Shown here: piece by piece, positions 30,176 through 40,717 of the stretch | Numbering within the stretch: the first letter of the stretch is position 1 | Layout of the letters: each line of letters begins with the position of its first letter | Program-made: the position numbers and the translations under genes | Origin: an uncultured Prochlorococcus sp. | GTDB lineage: Bacteria > Cyanobacteriota > Cyanobacteriia > PCC-6307 > Cyanobiaceae | Assembly: GCA_902589115.1 (NCBI GenBank) | Contig: CACIRS010000001.1 | Coordinates: 1-64,000 of the forward strand | Reading direction: 5' to 3' | Length of the DNA: 64,000 bases | Notes under the pieces: model-generated | What the model was told of the DNA's origin: nothing | Databases searched by the model: none | Seen by the model: the letters and a program-made list of their open reading frames with translations, nothing else

Positions 30176-30973
30176 CTAACAAACAGGAGGCCAATTACTC
30201 TCCATAAGGTTAGTAAAAAGACTTACCCAGTGATCAATTAAGGCTTTCTCTAGCAACTTGCCAAGATCCAAATTTGATTGTTTAGTGTCACCAATAACTC
30301 CAGTTTTTGTAAGGTCTTTTGCCAACCATGCGCATGGAGCTGCTCCCTCCAAACTCCACCCTTCCGGTGGTTTCTCAATTGAATTTTCAATCCCTTCAGA
30401 AGGTCTCTCAAAGCCAACCAACTCTTCTGAAATAGCCATCATCAAACTTGTTTCTGCTAATCCAGCGTGCAAACCATATTCCTTTTCATGTTTTGGGATC
30501 AATTCATTTAGAGAGGAAACTCCTCTCCAAAGAAAACAAGGCAAAACGGCCATAGAAGGAGATTGAATTCTGAGCTGCCTAGCAGCAGTTTCCAACAAGC
30601 CTATTTGTCCCCCATGAGCGTTAAAAAGCACTAATCGCCTAAATCCAAAACCAGCAACCTGAGTACCAACTTCCATTACCAACTGCAACAAAAGTGATGA
30701 TGAAAGTGAAATTGTTCCTGGGAAAGAGGAATGTTCAGGAGAAAAACCTAATGCTTGATTCGAAAGTCGCCATATTGGTAATGAATTAGGCAATCGTTGT
30801 AACACTTCACTAACTATTCGATCAGCAAAAATCGTATCTGTTGCCAGTGGAAGATGTGGTCCATGCTGTTCGCATGCTCCAAATGGCCAAATCAAGGTTG
30901 AGCCTTGATTTGATGCGGCTTCTGAAGCTTTTGTCCAACTTAAAGAATCAAAATTTCTTGAGCAAGAAGTCAT
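30176..30973 (-). CDS. Creatininase family protein
   Basis: IWPFGACEQHGPHLPLATDTIFADRI...FNAHGGQIGLLETAARQL. Confidence 0.88.
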   Translation of the reverse strand: MTSCSRNFDSLSWTKASEAASNQGSTLIWPFGACEQHGPHLPLATDTIFADRIVSEVLQRLPNSLPIWRLSNQALGFSPEHSSFPGTISLSSSLLLQLVMEVGTQVAGFGFRRLVLFNAHGGQIGLLETAARQLRIQSPSMAVLPCFLWRGVSSLNELIPKHEKEYGLHAGLAETSLMMAISEELVGFERPSEGIENSIEKPPEGWSLEGAAPCAWLAKDLTKTGVIGDTKQSNLDLGKLLEKALIDHWVSLFTNLMESNWPPVC

Positions 30974-31043
30974 TTCATCAAACCTTCTAATGAATTACCA
31001 CTCTTTGCCTGTCAGAATGGCCGTCCGATGACCAAAGGCCCCA

Positions 31044-32339
31044 ATGGAGGGATCAGGAAGTCCGCAGCCCAACAAACCAAATCCTCCCAAAAGAGCAAAA
31101 GATGCTCCACGGAAGCCGCTGCAGGTTATGCATATAAGCCGAAGAGGCGAAGAGGCTAAAAATCCACAGACTGATTCTGGCATTGCGCCTCCCAATTCCA
31201 ATGAAAATCTTCAGTCAAACCAAACCTATTCAGAAGATTTAAAGGATCAAATCAATAAACCTTTCCTTCAGCCTAAAGGCCCTCAGGGAAGCTCTTATCA
31301 AACAAGAGAAGGGAAGGATGCATTTGGTGGAGTTTCAATGGGAGATCTTCTTCGAAATGAAGAAAAGTCTCTCAATCAAGAAAAGAATCAATTCCTTAAA
31401 AGTTCTCAAAGAGACTATGACCAATCTTTCCCTTCACGAAGTGTTGATGATTTTGACTTTGATGAAGAGGCATTTCTAGCCGCGCTGGATGAGAATGAAC
31501 CAGTTGGAATTACTGGTGAGGTTACAAAAGGATCAGTAATCGCAATAGAAAGTGACGGGGTATATGTTGATATCGGAGGCAAGGCACCTGGTTTCATGCC
31601 CAAAAAGGAATGCGGGCTAGGAGTTATTCCCAATTTAAAAGAACGCTTCCCTAAAGGATTAGAAGTAGAAGTTTTAGTTACTCGAGATCAAAATGCTGAT
31701 GGGATGGTCACTATTAGCTGTAGAGCCTTAGCCCTGCGCAAAAGCTGGGACAAAGTCAAAGACTTAGCGCAAGCTGGGCAAGTTGTGAAAGTCAAAATAA
31801 ATGGATTTAATCGTGGTGGTGTCACTTGCGATCTAGAAGGATTGCGGGGCTTCATACCTCGATCTCAGCTAGAAGACGGGGAAAACCATGAAAAACTTGT
31901 TGGCAAGACTCTCGGGACTTCTTTTCTTGAAGTAAACCCTGAGACAAGAAAATTAGTTTTATCTGAAAAAAGAGCCAGCCTAATTGCACGTTTTAGTCAA
32001 CTTGAAGTAGGCCAACTCATTGAGGGAGAAATTGTTGCTATTAAGCCATATGGATTTTTTATTGATTTAGGAGGTGTTAGCGGGCTCCTTCATCATTCGA
32101 TGGTTACTAATGGAAGTATTAGGTCATTAAGGGAAGTTTTTGAAACAGGTGAAAAGGTTAAATCGATAATTACTGAACTAGATCCAGGCAGAGGCAGGAT
32201 TGGATTAAATACTGCTCTTTTAGAAGGTCCTCCTGGTGAATTACTTATAGAGAAAGAAAAGGTTATGGCAGAAGCTGATGAGAGAGCAAAAAAAGTACGA
32301 AATTTACTAACTAAACCAGATGAGAAAAATCCCGAATGA
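31044..32339 (+). CDS. S1 RNA-binding domain protein (ribosomal protein S1-like), low-complexity N-terminus
   Basis: Two or more S1 motifs: GEVTKGSVIAIESDGVYVDIGGKAPGFMPKKE, GQLIEGEIVAIKPYGFFIDLGGVSGLLHHSMV. Confidence 0.88.
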   Translation: MEGSGSPQPNKPNPPKRAKDAPRKPLQVMHISRRGEEAKNPQTDSGIAPPNSNENLQSNQTYSEDLKDQINKPFLQPKGPQGSSYQTREGKDAFGGVSMGDLLRNEEKSLNQEKNQFLKSSQRDYDQSFPSRSVDDFDFDEEAFLAALDENEPVGITGEVTKGSVIAIESDGVYVDIGGKAPGFMPKKECGLGVIPNLKERFPKGLEVEVLVTRDQNADGMVTISCRALALRKSWDKVKDLAQAGQVVKVKINGFNRGGVTCDLEGLRGFIPRSQLEDGENHEKLVGKTLGTSFLEVNPETRKLVLSEKRASLIARFSQLEVGQLIEGEIVAIKPYGFFIDLGGVSGLLHHSMVTNGSIRSLREVFETGEKVKSIITELDPGRGRIGLNTALLEGPPGELLIEKEKVMAEADERAKKVRNLLTKPDEKNPE

Positions 32340-33229
32340 GTCCTTTTAACTCCAACGAAACAAATATTCTTCAACAAGCCGATTGGGAACTTGATTTCTA
32401 TTCACGTCCAGTTATTGAATCTGATGGGAAAAAACGCTGGGAATTACTTATAACTAATTCCAAAGAAGTTTGTGAAGATAAAAATTTTCGTCTGGCAAAA
32501 AGATGTCCTGCAGGAGAAGTGAATTCTATTTGGCTTGCTGAAGCCTTAAAAGAAGCCTTAGATGAAGCCCAAAAACAAGGTTGGAATCCTCCAGCAAAAA
32601 TCAGATGCTGGAGAACATCAATGAAAACAATGGTTTCTAAAGCAGCAGCAAAAGTAGGTTTAGAAATTATATCTAGTCGACGAACTTATGCACTTCAGGA
32701 ATGGATATCTCAAAGAGAACGTGAGGTTTATCCTGAAGAAGAAGGATATATAGCTGGACCTTTTCCGGCATCTCCTTCAACTCAAATGATTAATAGTGCA
32801 GTTCCTCTTCCTGAAGCAGTAAGAGGAGATGCATGGGCTTTAGCAACCATTCCCCTTGGTGTATTAAAAGATGCCAAAGAATGGCCAATGGAATTCAGTG
32901 GTCTTTTGCCCGTCGAAGCTAAAGATAAGGATTCAACTCCAATTCTTGGGCTAAGAATATTTAGTGAAAGTAGGGCATTAGCTCTCGCTGGATGGCTAGG
33001 AGGACTTGAACCGGTGAAATTGACAATTGAAGGGAACCAACTTCTTCTAGAAGCTGGTCAAGAGGACAGATGGTTAGTAACAGATCTGTCAAAAGAACAA
33101 GCAAATGAAGCAAAAAAAAGTTTTTCGTCAGCGAAAGTAACAGCAAAAGGATTACAGTTTATCTCAGTTCAAACTAGTCCTGAAGAAGAAAAATTCACTG
33201 GTTTTTGGATGTGCAAAGATCTAAATTAA
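32336..33229 (+). CDS. Tab2/Atab2 family RNA-binding protein
   Basis: WELDFYSRPVIESDGKKRWELLI...KIRCWRTSMKTMVSKAAAKVGLEIISSRRTYALQEWI; overlaps the S1 gene by 4 nt. Confidence 0.85.
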   Translation: MSPFNSNETNILQQADWELDFYSRPVIESDGKKRWELLITNSKEVCEDKNFRLAKRCPAGEVNSIWLAEALKEALDEAQKQGWNPPAKIRCWRTSMKTMVSKAAAKVGLEIISSRRTYALQEWISQREREVYPEEEGYIAGPFPASPSTQMINSAVPLPEAVRGDAWALATIPLGVLKDAKEWPMEFSGLLPVEAKDKDSTPILGLRIFSESRALALAGWLGGLEPVKLTIEGNQLLLEAGQEDRWLVTDLSKEQANEAKKSFSSAKVTAKGLQFISVQTSPEEEKFTGFWMCKDLN

Positions 33230-33247
33230 CTAAGGAGAAATGTCAAA

Positions 33248-34057
33248 TTGTTTAACAAGAAAGAAAATAAAGTTGAAAATTTATCAACAAATGAATGGTT
33301 TTGGGTAGAGAAGAATAAAAGACTCTTCCTGCAGGCAAGTATACTTTTAGAGAAACAATTTAAACATGGTTTTTTCACAAAGACAGAAGAGAATCATGGA
33401 CCAGAAGTTTTATATTCATGCTTAAACAAAACATCAAGCATTCATCTCTTGCAACAAGTACATAGCTCAACAATCATAAAGGCCTCTGAATCAACTAACT
33501 TAAAAAGACTAAGTGGAGACGCTTTAATAAGTGATAATTCGAACCAAAGTTTGTGGGCATACTCAGCCGATTGCATCCCGATACTAATTGCCGATAAATC
33601 GACTTTAAAAGTAGGCAGTTGCCATGCAGGGTGGAAAGGGCTGGCAAATAATATTATTTATAAGTTAATAAACAAATTTATAAAATTAGGTTCAATAAAG
33701 GAAGACATAATTATAGCATTAGGACCAGCAATAAGTCAAAGAAATTATGAATTTGAACTCAACTTAGCAATTAAAGCCACAAGCATTCTTTACCCAGATA
33801 TAGATTACAGCACAACAAAAAATACTCATATAATTGAAAAACTTATCTACGACAAGATAATAAATTTTAGCGAAGAAAAAGGGTTCGTTTTTCTTGACAT
33901 CCGAAATTTTGCAACAAAACAAATACAAGAGAGTGGGTTAGACTTAGACCAAGTAAGTGTATGTCCACTTTGTACATTTAAAGAGTCAAAATTCTTTAAT
34001 TCTTGGAGGCGACAAGGAGAGAGAGTCGTTCAATGGAATGGTATTTTATCTCCCTAA
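33248..34057 (+). CDS. pgeF: PgeF/YfiH-type peptidoglycan editing factor (multicopper polyphenol oxidoreductase family)
   Basis: HLLQQVHSSTI...DALISDNSNQSLWAYSADCIPILIADKSTLKVGSCHAGWKGLANNI...RDIRNFA-like DIRNFATKQIQ. TTG start. Confidence 0.88.
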   Translation: MFNKKENKVENLSTNEWFWVEKNKRLFLQASILLEKQFKHGFFTKTEENHGPEVLYSCLNKTSSIHLLQQVHSSTIIKASESTNLKRLSGDALISDNSNQSLWAYSADCIPILIADKSTLKVGSCHAGWKGLANNIIYKLINKFIKLGSIKEDIIIALGPAISQRNYEFELNLAIKATSILYPDIDYSTTKNTHIIEKLIYDKIINFSEEKGFVFLDIRNFATKQIQESGLDLDQVSVCPLCTFKESKFFNSWRRQGERVVQWNGILSP

Positions 34058-34059
34058 GT

Positions 34060-35745
34060 TTATGTGTTAATCAGATTTCGGGCTACTGCTTCTGCCACCC
34101 TAATACCATCCACTCCAGCAGAAAGAATCCCACCAGCGTAGCCTGCACCTTCTCCTGCAGGGAAAAGTCCTCTTACATTTACTGATTCCATTTGTTCATC
34201 TCTAATAACTCTTACAGGAGATGATGTTCGAGTCTCAACTGCTGTTAAAAGGGCATCGGGATAGTCATAGTTAGGCAATCTTTGTGCAAAAACAGGTAAA
34301 GCCTCCTTAATTGCATCTATGAACTCAAAAGGAAGTGAATCCTCTAAATTAGCAAGCTTAATTCCAGGCAAATAAGATGGAATTACTTTTCCAATAGATA
34401 CCGAACTTCTTCTAGCAAAAAAATCTTCTAATCTTTGAGCAGGTGCTCGATAATCATATCCTCCTAGTTTATAAGCCTTTTGCTCAAGATATCTCTGAAA
34501 AGTTATTCCTGCGAGTGGATCACCAGGCCATCGCTCAAAATCAATAAGATCTTTTCTTAGAATATTAACTACCAAAGCACTATTAGCATTTCTCTCATTA
34601 CGAGTATGTTGGCTCATTCCATTAGTGACAACACATTCACGTTCTGAGGTTGAACCAACTACAAGGCCGCCTGGACACATGCAAAAGCTATATACAGACC
34701 TTCCATTACTAGCATGATGAACAAGTTTATATTCAGCATGGCCTATCCCGGGGTGACTAGACATATCACCTAATCGTGCTTTATCTATTAAAGACTGAGG
34801 GTGTTCAATCCTAAGTCCTACTGCAAACAATTTCGGTTGAAGTTGAACGCCAACATTATGAAGCATTTCAAAGCTGTCTCTAGCTGAATGACCTAAAGCA
34901 ATAACTAAGTTATTAGTACAGATAGGTTCCCCATTATTAACTTTTATACCCACAATTTTGAAAGGTTTATTACTATTTGAATTACCTAAATTTCTCTCAA
35001 GAACTAATTCTTCCATTCGAGCTTCAAATCGAATCTCACCTCCAAGCTCGATAATTCTTTTTCTAAGACCTCTAACTACAGTTGCAAGCTTAAAAGTTCC
35101 AATATGAGGACGGTTATGAGTAAGTATTTCTGGATTTGCCCCACTTTCCACTAATTCTTGTAAGACTTTCAACCCATATTTCTGAGGATCACTTATTTGG
35201 CTATAAAGCTTGCCATCTGAAAAAGTACCTGCTCCTCCTTCACCAAATTGAACATTAGATTCGGGATTAAATGGACTCTTATTTCGCCAAAAATTAAATG
35301 TTTCAATTGTTCTGTCCTTGACTATCTTTCCACGCTCTAAAACTAAAGGGCGAAAACCCATTTGAGCAAGCAAAAGAGCTGCAAAATATCCACAAGGGCC
35401 AGCACCAATTATTATCGGTCGGTTTTCATTGTTGCTAAGGAAGTTTTTAGGAGCATTAAATCTATAGGTATAACTATTGTCAGGTGAGTTTTTTATATCT
35501 TTGTCTTTAGAGAAACGTGCTAATAATCTATCCTCATTCTTAAGTGAAACGTCAACATTATAAATAGATTTAATTTTATTTCTGTTTCTAGCATCAATGC
35601 TTTGTTTAACTATTTTGTAATCAATAAAATCAGAAGAGATGATTTTAAGTTTCTTTAAAATGGCTTCTTTAATAGCCAAATCAGAATGTCCAAAAGGTAA
35701 TTTTAATTGATAAATTCTAATCAATTCACAACTCCATAGATTCAA
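34060..35745 (-). CDS. FAD-dependent oxidoreductase, COG2509-like
   Basis: PIIIGAGPCGYFAALLLAQMGFRPLVLERGK; FGEGGAGTFSDGKLYSQI; LFPAGEGAGYAGGILSAGVDGI. Confidence 0.9.
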   Translation of the reverse strand: MNLWSCELIRIYQLKLPFGHSDLAIKEAILKKLKIISSDFIDYKIVKQSIDARNRNKIKSIYNVDVSLKNEDRLLARFSKDKDIKNSPDNSYTYRFNAPKNFLSNNENRPIIIGAGPCGYFAALLLAQMGFRPLVLERGKIVKDRTIETFNFWRNKSPFNPESNVQFGEGGAGTFSDGKLYSQISDPQKYGLKVLQELVESGANPEILTHNRPHIGTFKLATVVRGLRKRIIELGGEIRFEARMEELVLERNLGNSNSNKPFKIVGIKVNNGEPICTNNLVIALGHSARDSFEMLHNVGVQLQPKLFAVGLRIEHPQSLIDKARLGDMSSHPGIGHAEYKLVHHASNGRSVYSFCMCPGGLVVGSTSERECVVTNGMSQHTRNERNANSALVVNILRKDLIDFERWPGDPLAGITFQRYLEQKAYKLGGYDYRAPAQRLEDFFARRSSVSIGKVIPSYLPGIKLANLEDSLPFEFIDAIKEALPVFAQRLPNYDYPDALLTAVETRTSSPVRVIRDEQMESVNVRGLFPAGEGAGYAGGILSAGVDGIRVAEAVARNLINT

Positions 35746-35839
35746 TCAAGATCATAGCCAATATTTAGATAGAGAACATCATTAAAAAAAACGAATATTA
35801 AAAGGAAATATAAAAGATCAGAAGTTATTTACTCCCAAC

Positions 35840-36196
35840 CTAAACACCTTCACAAGAAAATATTCCAAATCCTGCTTCAGCCATACTTTCTCCAATCTCT
35901 TTATTGCTTCCAAGCTTAGAAACATGTGCTATTAAAAGATTTTCCTTGAAAGATACAGGTCGAAAGTTAATCTTAATTCCTCTTTTAAAATTAGCCTTCA
36001 GCCAATTTGTAGCAGCAGCTTCTTTCGAATCCTTAACATCAAAACAGGCTAGTTTAATAGTATAAGTACGATTATTATCGCCAACTTGTATTTCAGATGA
36101 ACTTCTTATCTGAAGCAATTTTGCAGCACTAGTCGAGATAGGTGTCAGACATAAAGTAATTGCAAAAAGAAAAATCAGAAGAAATCCTTTTCTCAT
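35840..36196 (-). CDS. Small secreted protein, possibly a degenerate staphylococcal-nuclease-like fold
   Basis: Signal peptide MRKGFLLIFLFAITLCLTPISTSAA; VGDNNRTYTIKLACFDVKDSKEAAATNWLKANF resembles SNase-like beta/helix layout. Confidence 0.6.
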   Translation of the reverse strand: MRKGFLLIFLFAITLCLTPISTSAAKLLQIRSSSEIQVGDNNRTYTIKLACFDVKDSKEAAATNWLKANFKRGIKINFRPVSFKENLLIAHVSKLGSNKEIGESMAEAGFGIFSCEGV

Positions 36197-36270
36197 TACT
36201 TAAAAGTCCGGATCACATCATGCATAGCAAATGAATGAATCAGATGAAGTAGTCCCATATTTAATGCAAC

Positions 36271-38058
36271 TTAGATTTGTTTGATATTGATTGCACTCTC
36301 TGGGTTTGAAGGCAAGCCCACCATTTGAGCGTTACTCTTACCAGGAGGAACCATTGGGTAACAATTTTCACCTCGTCGAACATGTACATCAATCAACATT
36401 GGTCCATTAGCATTTAATGCATTTTTTAATCCTGAAATCAGTTCAGACCTTTCTTTAATTAAAACGCCTCCCACTCCAAAAGAATGAGCTAATGCATTGA
36501 AGTCTGGCATTCCAGGAAGCATATCTGATGCAGAATATCTCTCCTCATAGAAGCTTTCCTGCCACTGGCGAACCATTCCTTGCCATTGATTATTAATGAT
36601 CACTATCTTCGTAGGCAATTTATATTGAGCGATCGTGCTTAGCTCCTGAATATTCATCAGTATGCTTGCATCACCAGCAATACAAATAACCTTTTCTCTT
36701 GGCATTGCAATTTGAACACCTAAAGCTGCTGGCACACCAAAACCCATAGTTCCTAAACCAGCACTGCTGATCCATTGTCTAGGACCATTTCTTAAATATT
36801 GGGCAGCCCACATTTGATGTTGACCAACATCAGTTGTAATAAATGAACCGGGAGCCAAGTCTCGAATAGCCAGAAGAACTTCTTGAGGATAAATTTCACC
36901 TTCCTTAGGAGGCAAGGCCAAAGGAAAATGTTTTTTCCATTCTTCAATACGCCTCAACCAAGTAGAGGTTTGAATACTTACTTTTTTTTGTTTACTTAAT
37001 TCAAGTAAGGTATTTAGACTTTTAGAAACATCGCCAATAATTGCTATATCAGCGGGTCTATTTTTACTTACTTCGGCTGGATCAATTTCAAAATGAATCA
37101 CTTTTGCTCTTGGAGCAAAAGTGTCTAATTTCCCAGTAACTCTGTCATCAAATCTTGCTCCTATTGCAATCAGTAAATCGCATTCGGTTACAGCAAAATT
37201 TGCATAAGCAGTCCCATGCATTCCGAGCATGCCAACTGACAATGGGTCTTGCTCATCAAAAGCTCCTTTACCCATCAGGGTCGTTGTAACAGGAATTTGA
37301 TGTCGTTGAGCAAAAGCAGCTAAAACCTTATGAGCCCCTGAGGAGATAACACCTCCTCCTACATATAAAAGAGGGCATTGAGCTTGTTCAATAAGATCTA
37401 ATGAGGCTGAAAGGCTTGCAGAATCAGGTTCCTGAGGCAGCCGAAAACCTTGCGGCAAAACCGAGCCTGGTTCAATAGGATAATAATCAAAGATTTCTTG
37501 ACCAACATCTTTAGGGATATCAATCAAAACAGGACCTGGCCTACCTGAAGCTGCAATTAAAAAAGCTTGCGCAACTACTGAACCTAAATCAGCAGGATCT
37601 CTAACAACCCATGAATGTTTAACAATCGGCAAGGTAATCCCAAAAATATCTGTTTCCTGAAAAGCATCAGTTCCAATAGCTGGACGTGGCACTTGACCAG
37701 TAACAACAACTAAAGGGACTGAATCCATTTGGGCCGTTGCTATACCAGTAACTAAATTTGTTGCCCCTGGACCTGAAGTTCCAAAACATACTCCAACTTT
37801 TCCTGTAGCCCTTGCAAATCCATCTGCAGCATGAGTGCCACCTTGTTCATGACGAACAAGGATATGCTTCAACCAACCTTCTTTCTCCGCCTTGTGGACT
37901 GCATCATATATAGGGAGTATTGCTCCACCTGGATAACCAAATATTGTGTCAACTCCATGCCTGCGAAGAGCATCCATTAAGGCGTCAGCTCCAGAAACCT
38001 GGCGACATTCCTGATGCCTTGAATCACCTACTGATTTAGGTGAAGAAGTCAGGGTCAC
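36271..38058 (-). CDS. ilvB: Acetolactate synthase large subunit
   Basis: ALRRHGVDTIFGYPGGAILPIYDAV...GDASILMNIQELSTIAQYKLPTKIVIINNQWQGMVRQWQ. Confidence 0.96.
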   Translation of the reverse strand: MTLTSSPKSVGDSRHQECRQVSGADALMDALRRHGVDTIFGYPGGAILPIYDAVHKAEKEGWLKHILVRHEQGGTHAADGFARATGKVGVCFGTSGPGATNLVTGIATAQMDSVPLVVVTGQVPRPAIGTDAFQETDIFGITLPIVKHSWVVRDPADLGSVVAQAFLIAASGRPGPVLIDIPKDVGQEIFDYYPIEPGSVLPQGFRLPQEPDSASLSASLDLIEQAQCPLLYVGGGVISSGAHKVLAAFAQRHQIPVTTTLMGKGAFDEQDPLSVGMLGMHGTAYANFAVTECDLLIAIGARFDDRVTGKLDTFAPRAKVIHFEIDPAEVSKNRPADIAIIGDVSKSLNTLLELSKQKKVSIQTSTWLRRIEEWKKHFPLALPPKEGEIYPQEVLLAIRDLAPGSFITTDVGQHQMWAAQYLRNGPRQWISSAGLGTMGFGVPAALGVQIAMPREKVICIAGDASILMNIQELSTIAQYKLPTKIVIINNQWQGMVRQWQESFYEERYSASDMLPGMPDFNALAHSFGVGGVLIKERSELISGLKNALNANGPMLIDVHVRRGENCYPMVPPGKSNAQMVGLPSNPESAINIKQI

Positions 38059-38301
38059 AGTAAAGGCATTGCATAGTTGATACTTAACATTAAAGGGCCA
38101 ATGGTCAAATTGCTTGTAGAACCTAAAAATTACATGAAATCAACCTCTCAGTAAGTGCTAATGCACCTCAAGAAGACAAATAATCAAGCAAGGGAATAGT
38201 TTCTTTTATTCTCAAGAACAAATTCACTAATAAATCTAAGAAAAAGAACTATTTCTAAATTTTAGTAGATAATGTTTAAAGTAAAGGGAAATCCAAGGAG
38301 A

Positions 38302-39477
38302 TTATAATAGCCCAATAGAATGAAGAGGTCCATTCCCACTAATAATTTCAAGCAAGAAAATAAGTATTAAATACATTGCAACTCTTCCATTCCATACTTC
38401 AGAACTATTATTCCAACCCCATTGCCATTTTTCTTGAGGGTAAAATTTCACTTTTGTGGAAAGTTCAGCCACATCACTTATATCAACTTCTGGCCCTTTT
38501 AAAGACGAGTCAACCAAATCAGCTAACCCATCAATAAATAAAGGATAAGTATCTAATGCACGAACTCTGCGGAAGTTGATTATTCCATATTTATATGCAA
38601 GATCACGATATTCAATATCGATTTCCTGAAGAGTTTCAATATGTTCACTAACAAAACTAATTGGAACTACAACTAAATCATTTACCTTTGCTTTACCAAG
38701 TTCCTGCAATACATCTTCAGTATAAGGCTTCAGCCATTCTTCAGGTCCGACTCTGCTCTGATATGCCAAAGAAAACTTATTTTCATGTCCTAATAAATTA
38801 CAAAGATCAGACATTATCAATAAAGTACATTTTTCTATCTCTTTTTGGTAAGGGTCGCCAGCTTCTTCAACATAACTCTTTGGAACTCCATGAGCACTAA
38901 AAAACACATGTGCTTCTTCAGGTATAGAACAAAGTCTAATCTTTTCAGAAATTAGTTCTGCCATTGCTCTCACATAACCTGGATTGTCATACCAACTCCT
39001 AATGCAACGAATAGAAATCTTTTGGAAGCTCAAATCAGCCTGTCTTAATCTCATCAATTCTCTAAAACTTGATCCACTAGTTCCAATTGAATAATGTGGA
39101 TAAAGAGGAAGAACTACCACTTCCTTAATTCCATCGGCCTTGATATCTGCAACTGCTGATTCCGTAAAAGGATGCCAATATCTCATCGCAACATAACTTG
39201 TCGCATCGATCCCCCTTTGTCGGAGTTGAGACTGCAACTCTCTAGCTTGTTGCTCAGTAATTCTTCTTAAAGGTGATCCTCCTCCAATTGCCTTATATGC
39301 TTCCTGAGATTTACCGCTTCTCAGGGTACTAATCACCCAAGCCAATGGCTTTTGAAGAGCTGGTGTGGGTAATCGAATTATTTCTGGATCGGAAAAAAGG
39401 TTATAGAGAAAAGGGCCAACATCCTGAATCCGCTCAGGGCCTCCTAGGTTTAGCAGCAGAACTCCAACCCTGGCCAT
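38302..39477 (-). CDS. hemH: Ferrochelatase with C-terminal chlorophyll-binding (CAB/HLIP-like) TM segment
   Basis: [34 protein letters not shown]...[21 protein letters not shown]-term [31 protein letters not shown]. Confidence 0.95.
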   Translation of the reverse strand: MARVGVLLLNLGGPERIQDVGPFLYNLFSDPEIIRLPTPALQKPLAWVISTLRSGKSQEAYKAIGGGSPLRRITEQQARELQSQLRQRGIDATSYVAMRYWHPFTESAVADIKADGIKEVVVLPLYPHYSIGTSGSSFRELMRLRQADLSFQKISIRCIRSWYDNPGYVRAMAELISEKIRLCSIPEEAHVFFSAHGVPKSYVEEAGDPYQKEIEKCTLLIMSDLCNLLGHENKFSLAYQSRVGPEEWLKPYTEDVLQELGKAKVNDLVVVPISFVSEHIETLQEIDIEYRDLAYKYGIINFRRVRALDTYPLFIDGLADLVDSSLKGPEVDISDVAELSTKVKFYPQEKWQWGWNNSSEVWNGRVAMYLILIFLLEIISGNGPLHSIGLL

Positions 39478-39548
39478 GTAGACAATTTTACGTTAGGCCT
39501 TGAGGGTAGCCAAAATTGACGTCAAGGTGGATACATCACCTTGTCTAT

Positions 39549-40709
39549 ATGGAATTCCAAGAAAGACTTTTAACAGTCAATCAAGAGCTTTTATTAAATG
39601 GAACTAAGTTCAGGATTGAACAAAGAGGGTGCCGCCTAAATCTCCGAGGTCCGCTCCCTTCAAGGGACTCAAGCAATAAATTCAATACCCAACGCATCAG
39701 CCTTGGAATTACTGCTAATCAGGAGGGGTTAAAAGAAGCTCAAAAGATTCTTGAACTTGTACTATTTCAAATTAAGCACAATCAATTCAATTGGAAGCAT
39801 TGGACAAAAAGCGAGAAGCGTATTGAGATAAGAAATAAAGATAAGAACCTAACTGGAGAGATTAATCATTTTAAGCAGGCTTTTTTCTTAGATCCAATCA
39901 GACGGAAGTCACCTTCTGGAGCTAAAAGTACTTGGCGTTCAGCTTATTGGCCTTATTTAAGAAGGCTATTCAATCAAGCCAATCAACTTGATAAAGAATT
40001 AGATGTAAGTCTTCTAATGCATACGCTTAAAAGTTATTCAGAAAACAGTAGAAGTAGACAACAATGTGGAACAGTCTTAGCTGCTTTAGCTCGTCATCTT
40101 GACTTAACACTGCCAGAAGAATGGAAAGCCCAGGCAAGTGGCTATGGACTTCATAAAGCTCATTTTCGTAACTTACCTTCAGATGAAGTTATTAGAAAAA
40201 TCTTTTGGCAAATTCCAAACCCTAAATGGCGTCTAGTTTATGGGCTCATGGCTACATATGGACTCAGAAATCATGAGGTTTTCTATTGCGATCTTTCATG
40301 TTTTAAGAATCAAGGAGACAAAGTTTTAAGGGTTCTCCCTAACACTAAGACTGGTGAGCATCAAGTATGGCCCTTTCATCCTGAATGGGTTGAGTTATTC
40401 CATTTACATAAGCTAGGCATAGAGAATGAAGCATTACCCAAAATCAACTTAGATCTCAATAGGACCACCTTGCAGACTGTTGGCAAGCGAGTTGCAGAAC
40501 AATTTCGTCGATATAAGTTACCCATAACTCCCTATGACTTAAGGCATGCATGGGCTATCAGGACAATCCATATAGGTCTTCCTGATACGGTTTCAGCAAG
40601 AATGATGGGGCACTCTGTTTCTATTCACACGCGAACCTATCATCATTGGATAACTCGAAGAGATCAACAAAAAGCCGTCGATGCTGCTCTCAAAAACCAA
40701 GCTACTTAA
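39549..40709 (+). CDS. Tyrosine recombinase/integrase-like protein with N-terminal arm-binding-type domain
   Basis: YGLRNHEV (Arg I), YDLRHAWAIRT (HxxR-like), MMGHSVSIHTRTYHHW (His, Tyr); N-term GTKFRIEQRGCRLNLRGPLPS. ORF track uses TTG at 39516. Confidence 0.87.
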   Translation: MEFQERLLTVNQELLLNGTKFRIEQRGCRLNLRGPLPSRDSSNKFNTQRISLGITANQEGLKEAQKILELVLFQIKHNQFNWKHWTKSEKRIEIRNKDKNLTGEINHFKQAFFLDPIRRKSPSGAKSTWRSAYWPYLRRLFNQANQLDKELDVSLLMHTLKSYSENSRSRQQCGTVLAALARHLDLTLPEEWKAQASGYGLHKAHFRNLPSDEVIRKIFWQIPNPKWRLVYGLMATYGLRNHEVFYCDLSCFKNQGDKVLRVLPNTKTGEHQVWPFHPEWVELFHLHKLGIENEALPKINLDLNRTTLQTVGKRVAEQFRRYKLPITPYDLRHAWAIRTIHIGLPDTVSARMMGHSVSIHTRTYHHWITRRDQQKAVDAALKNQAT

Positions 40710-40717
40710 AATAATTA

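Noticed and set aside
39516-40709. Integrase as evidence of a genomic island or prophage
   Set aside because: No tRNA, att-like direct repeats, phage genes or composition shift seen; neighbours on both sides are housekeeping genes.
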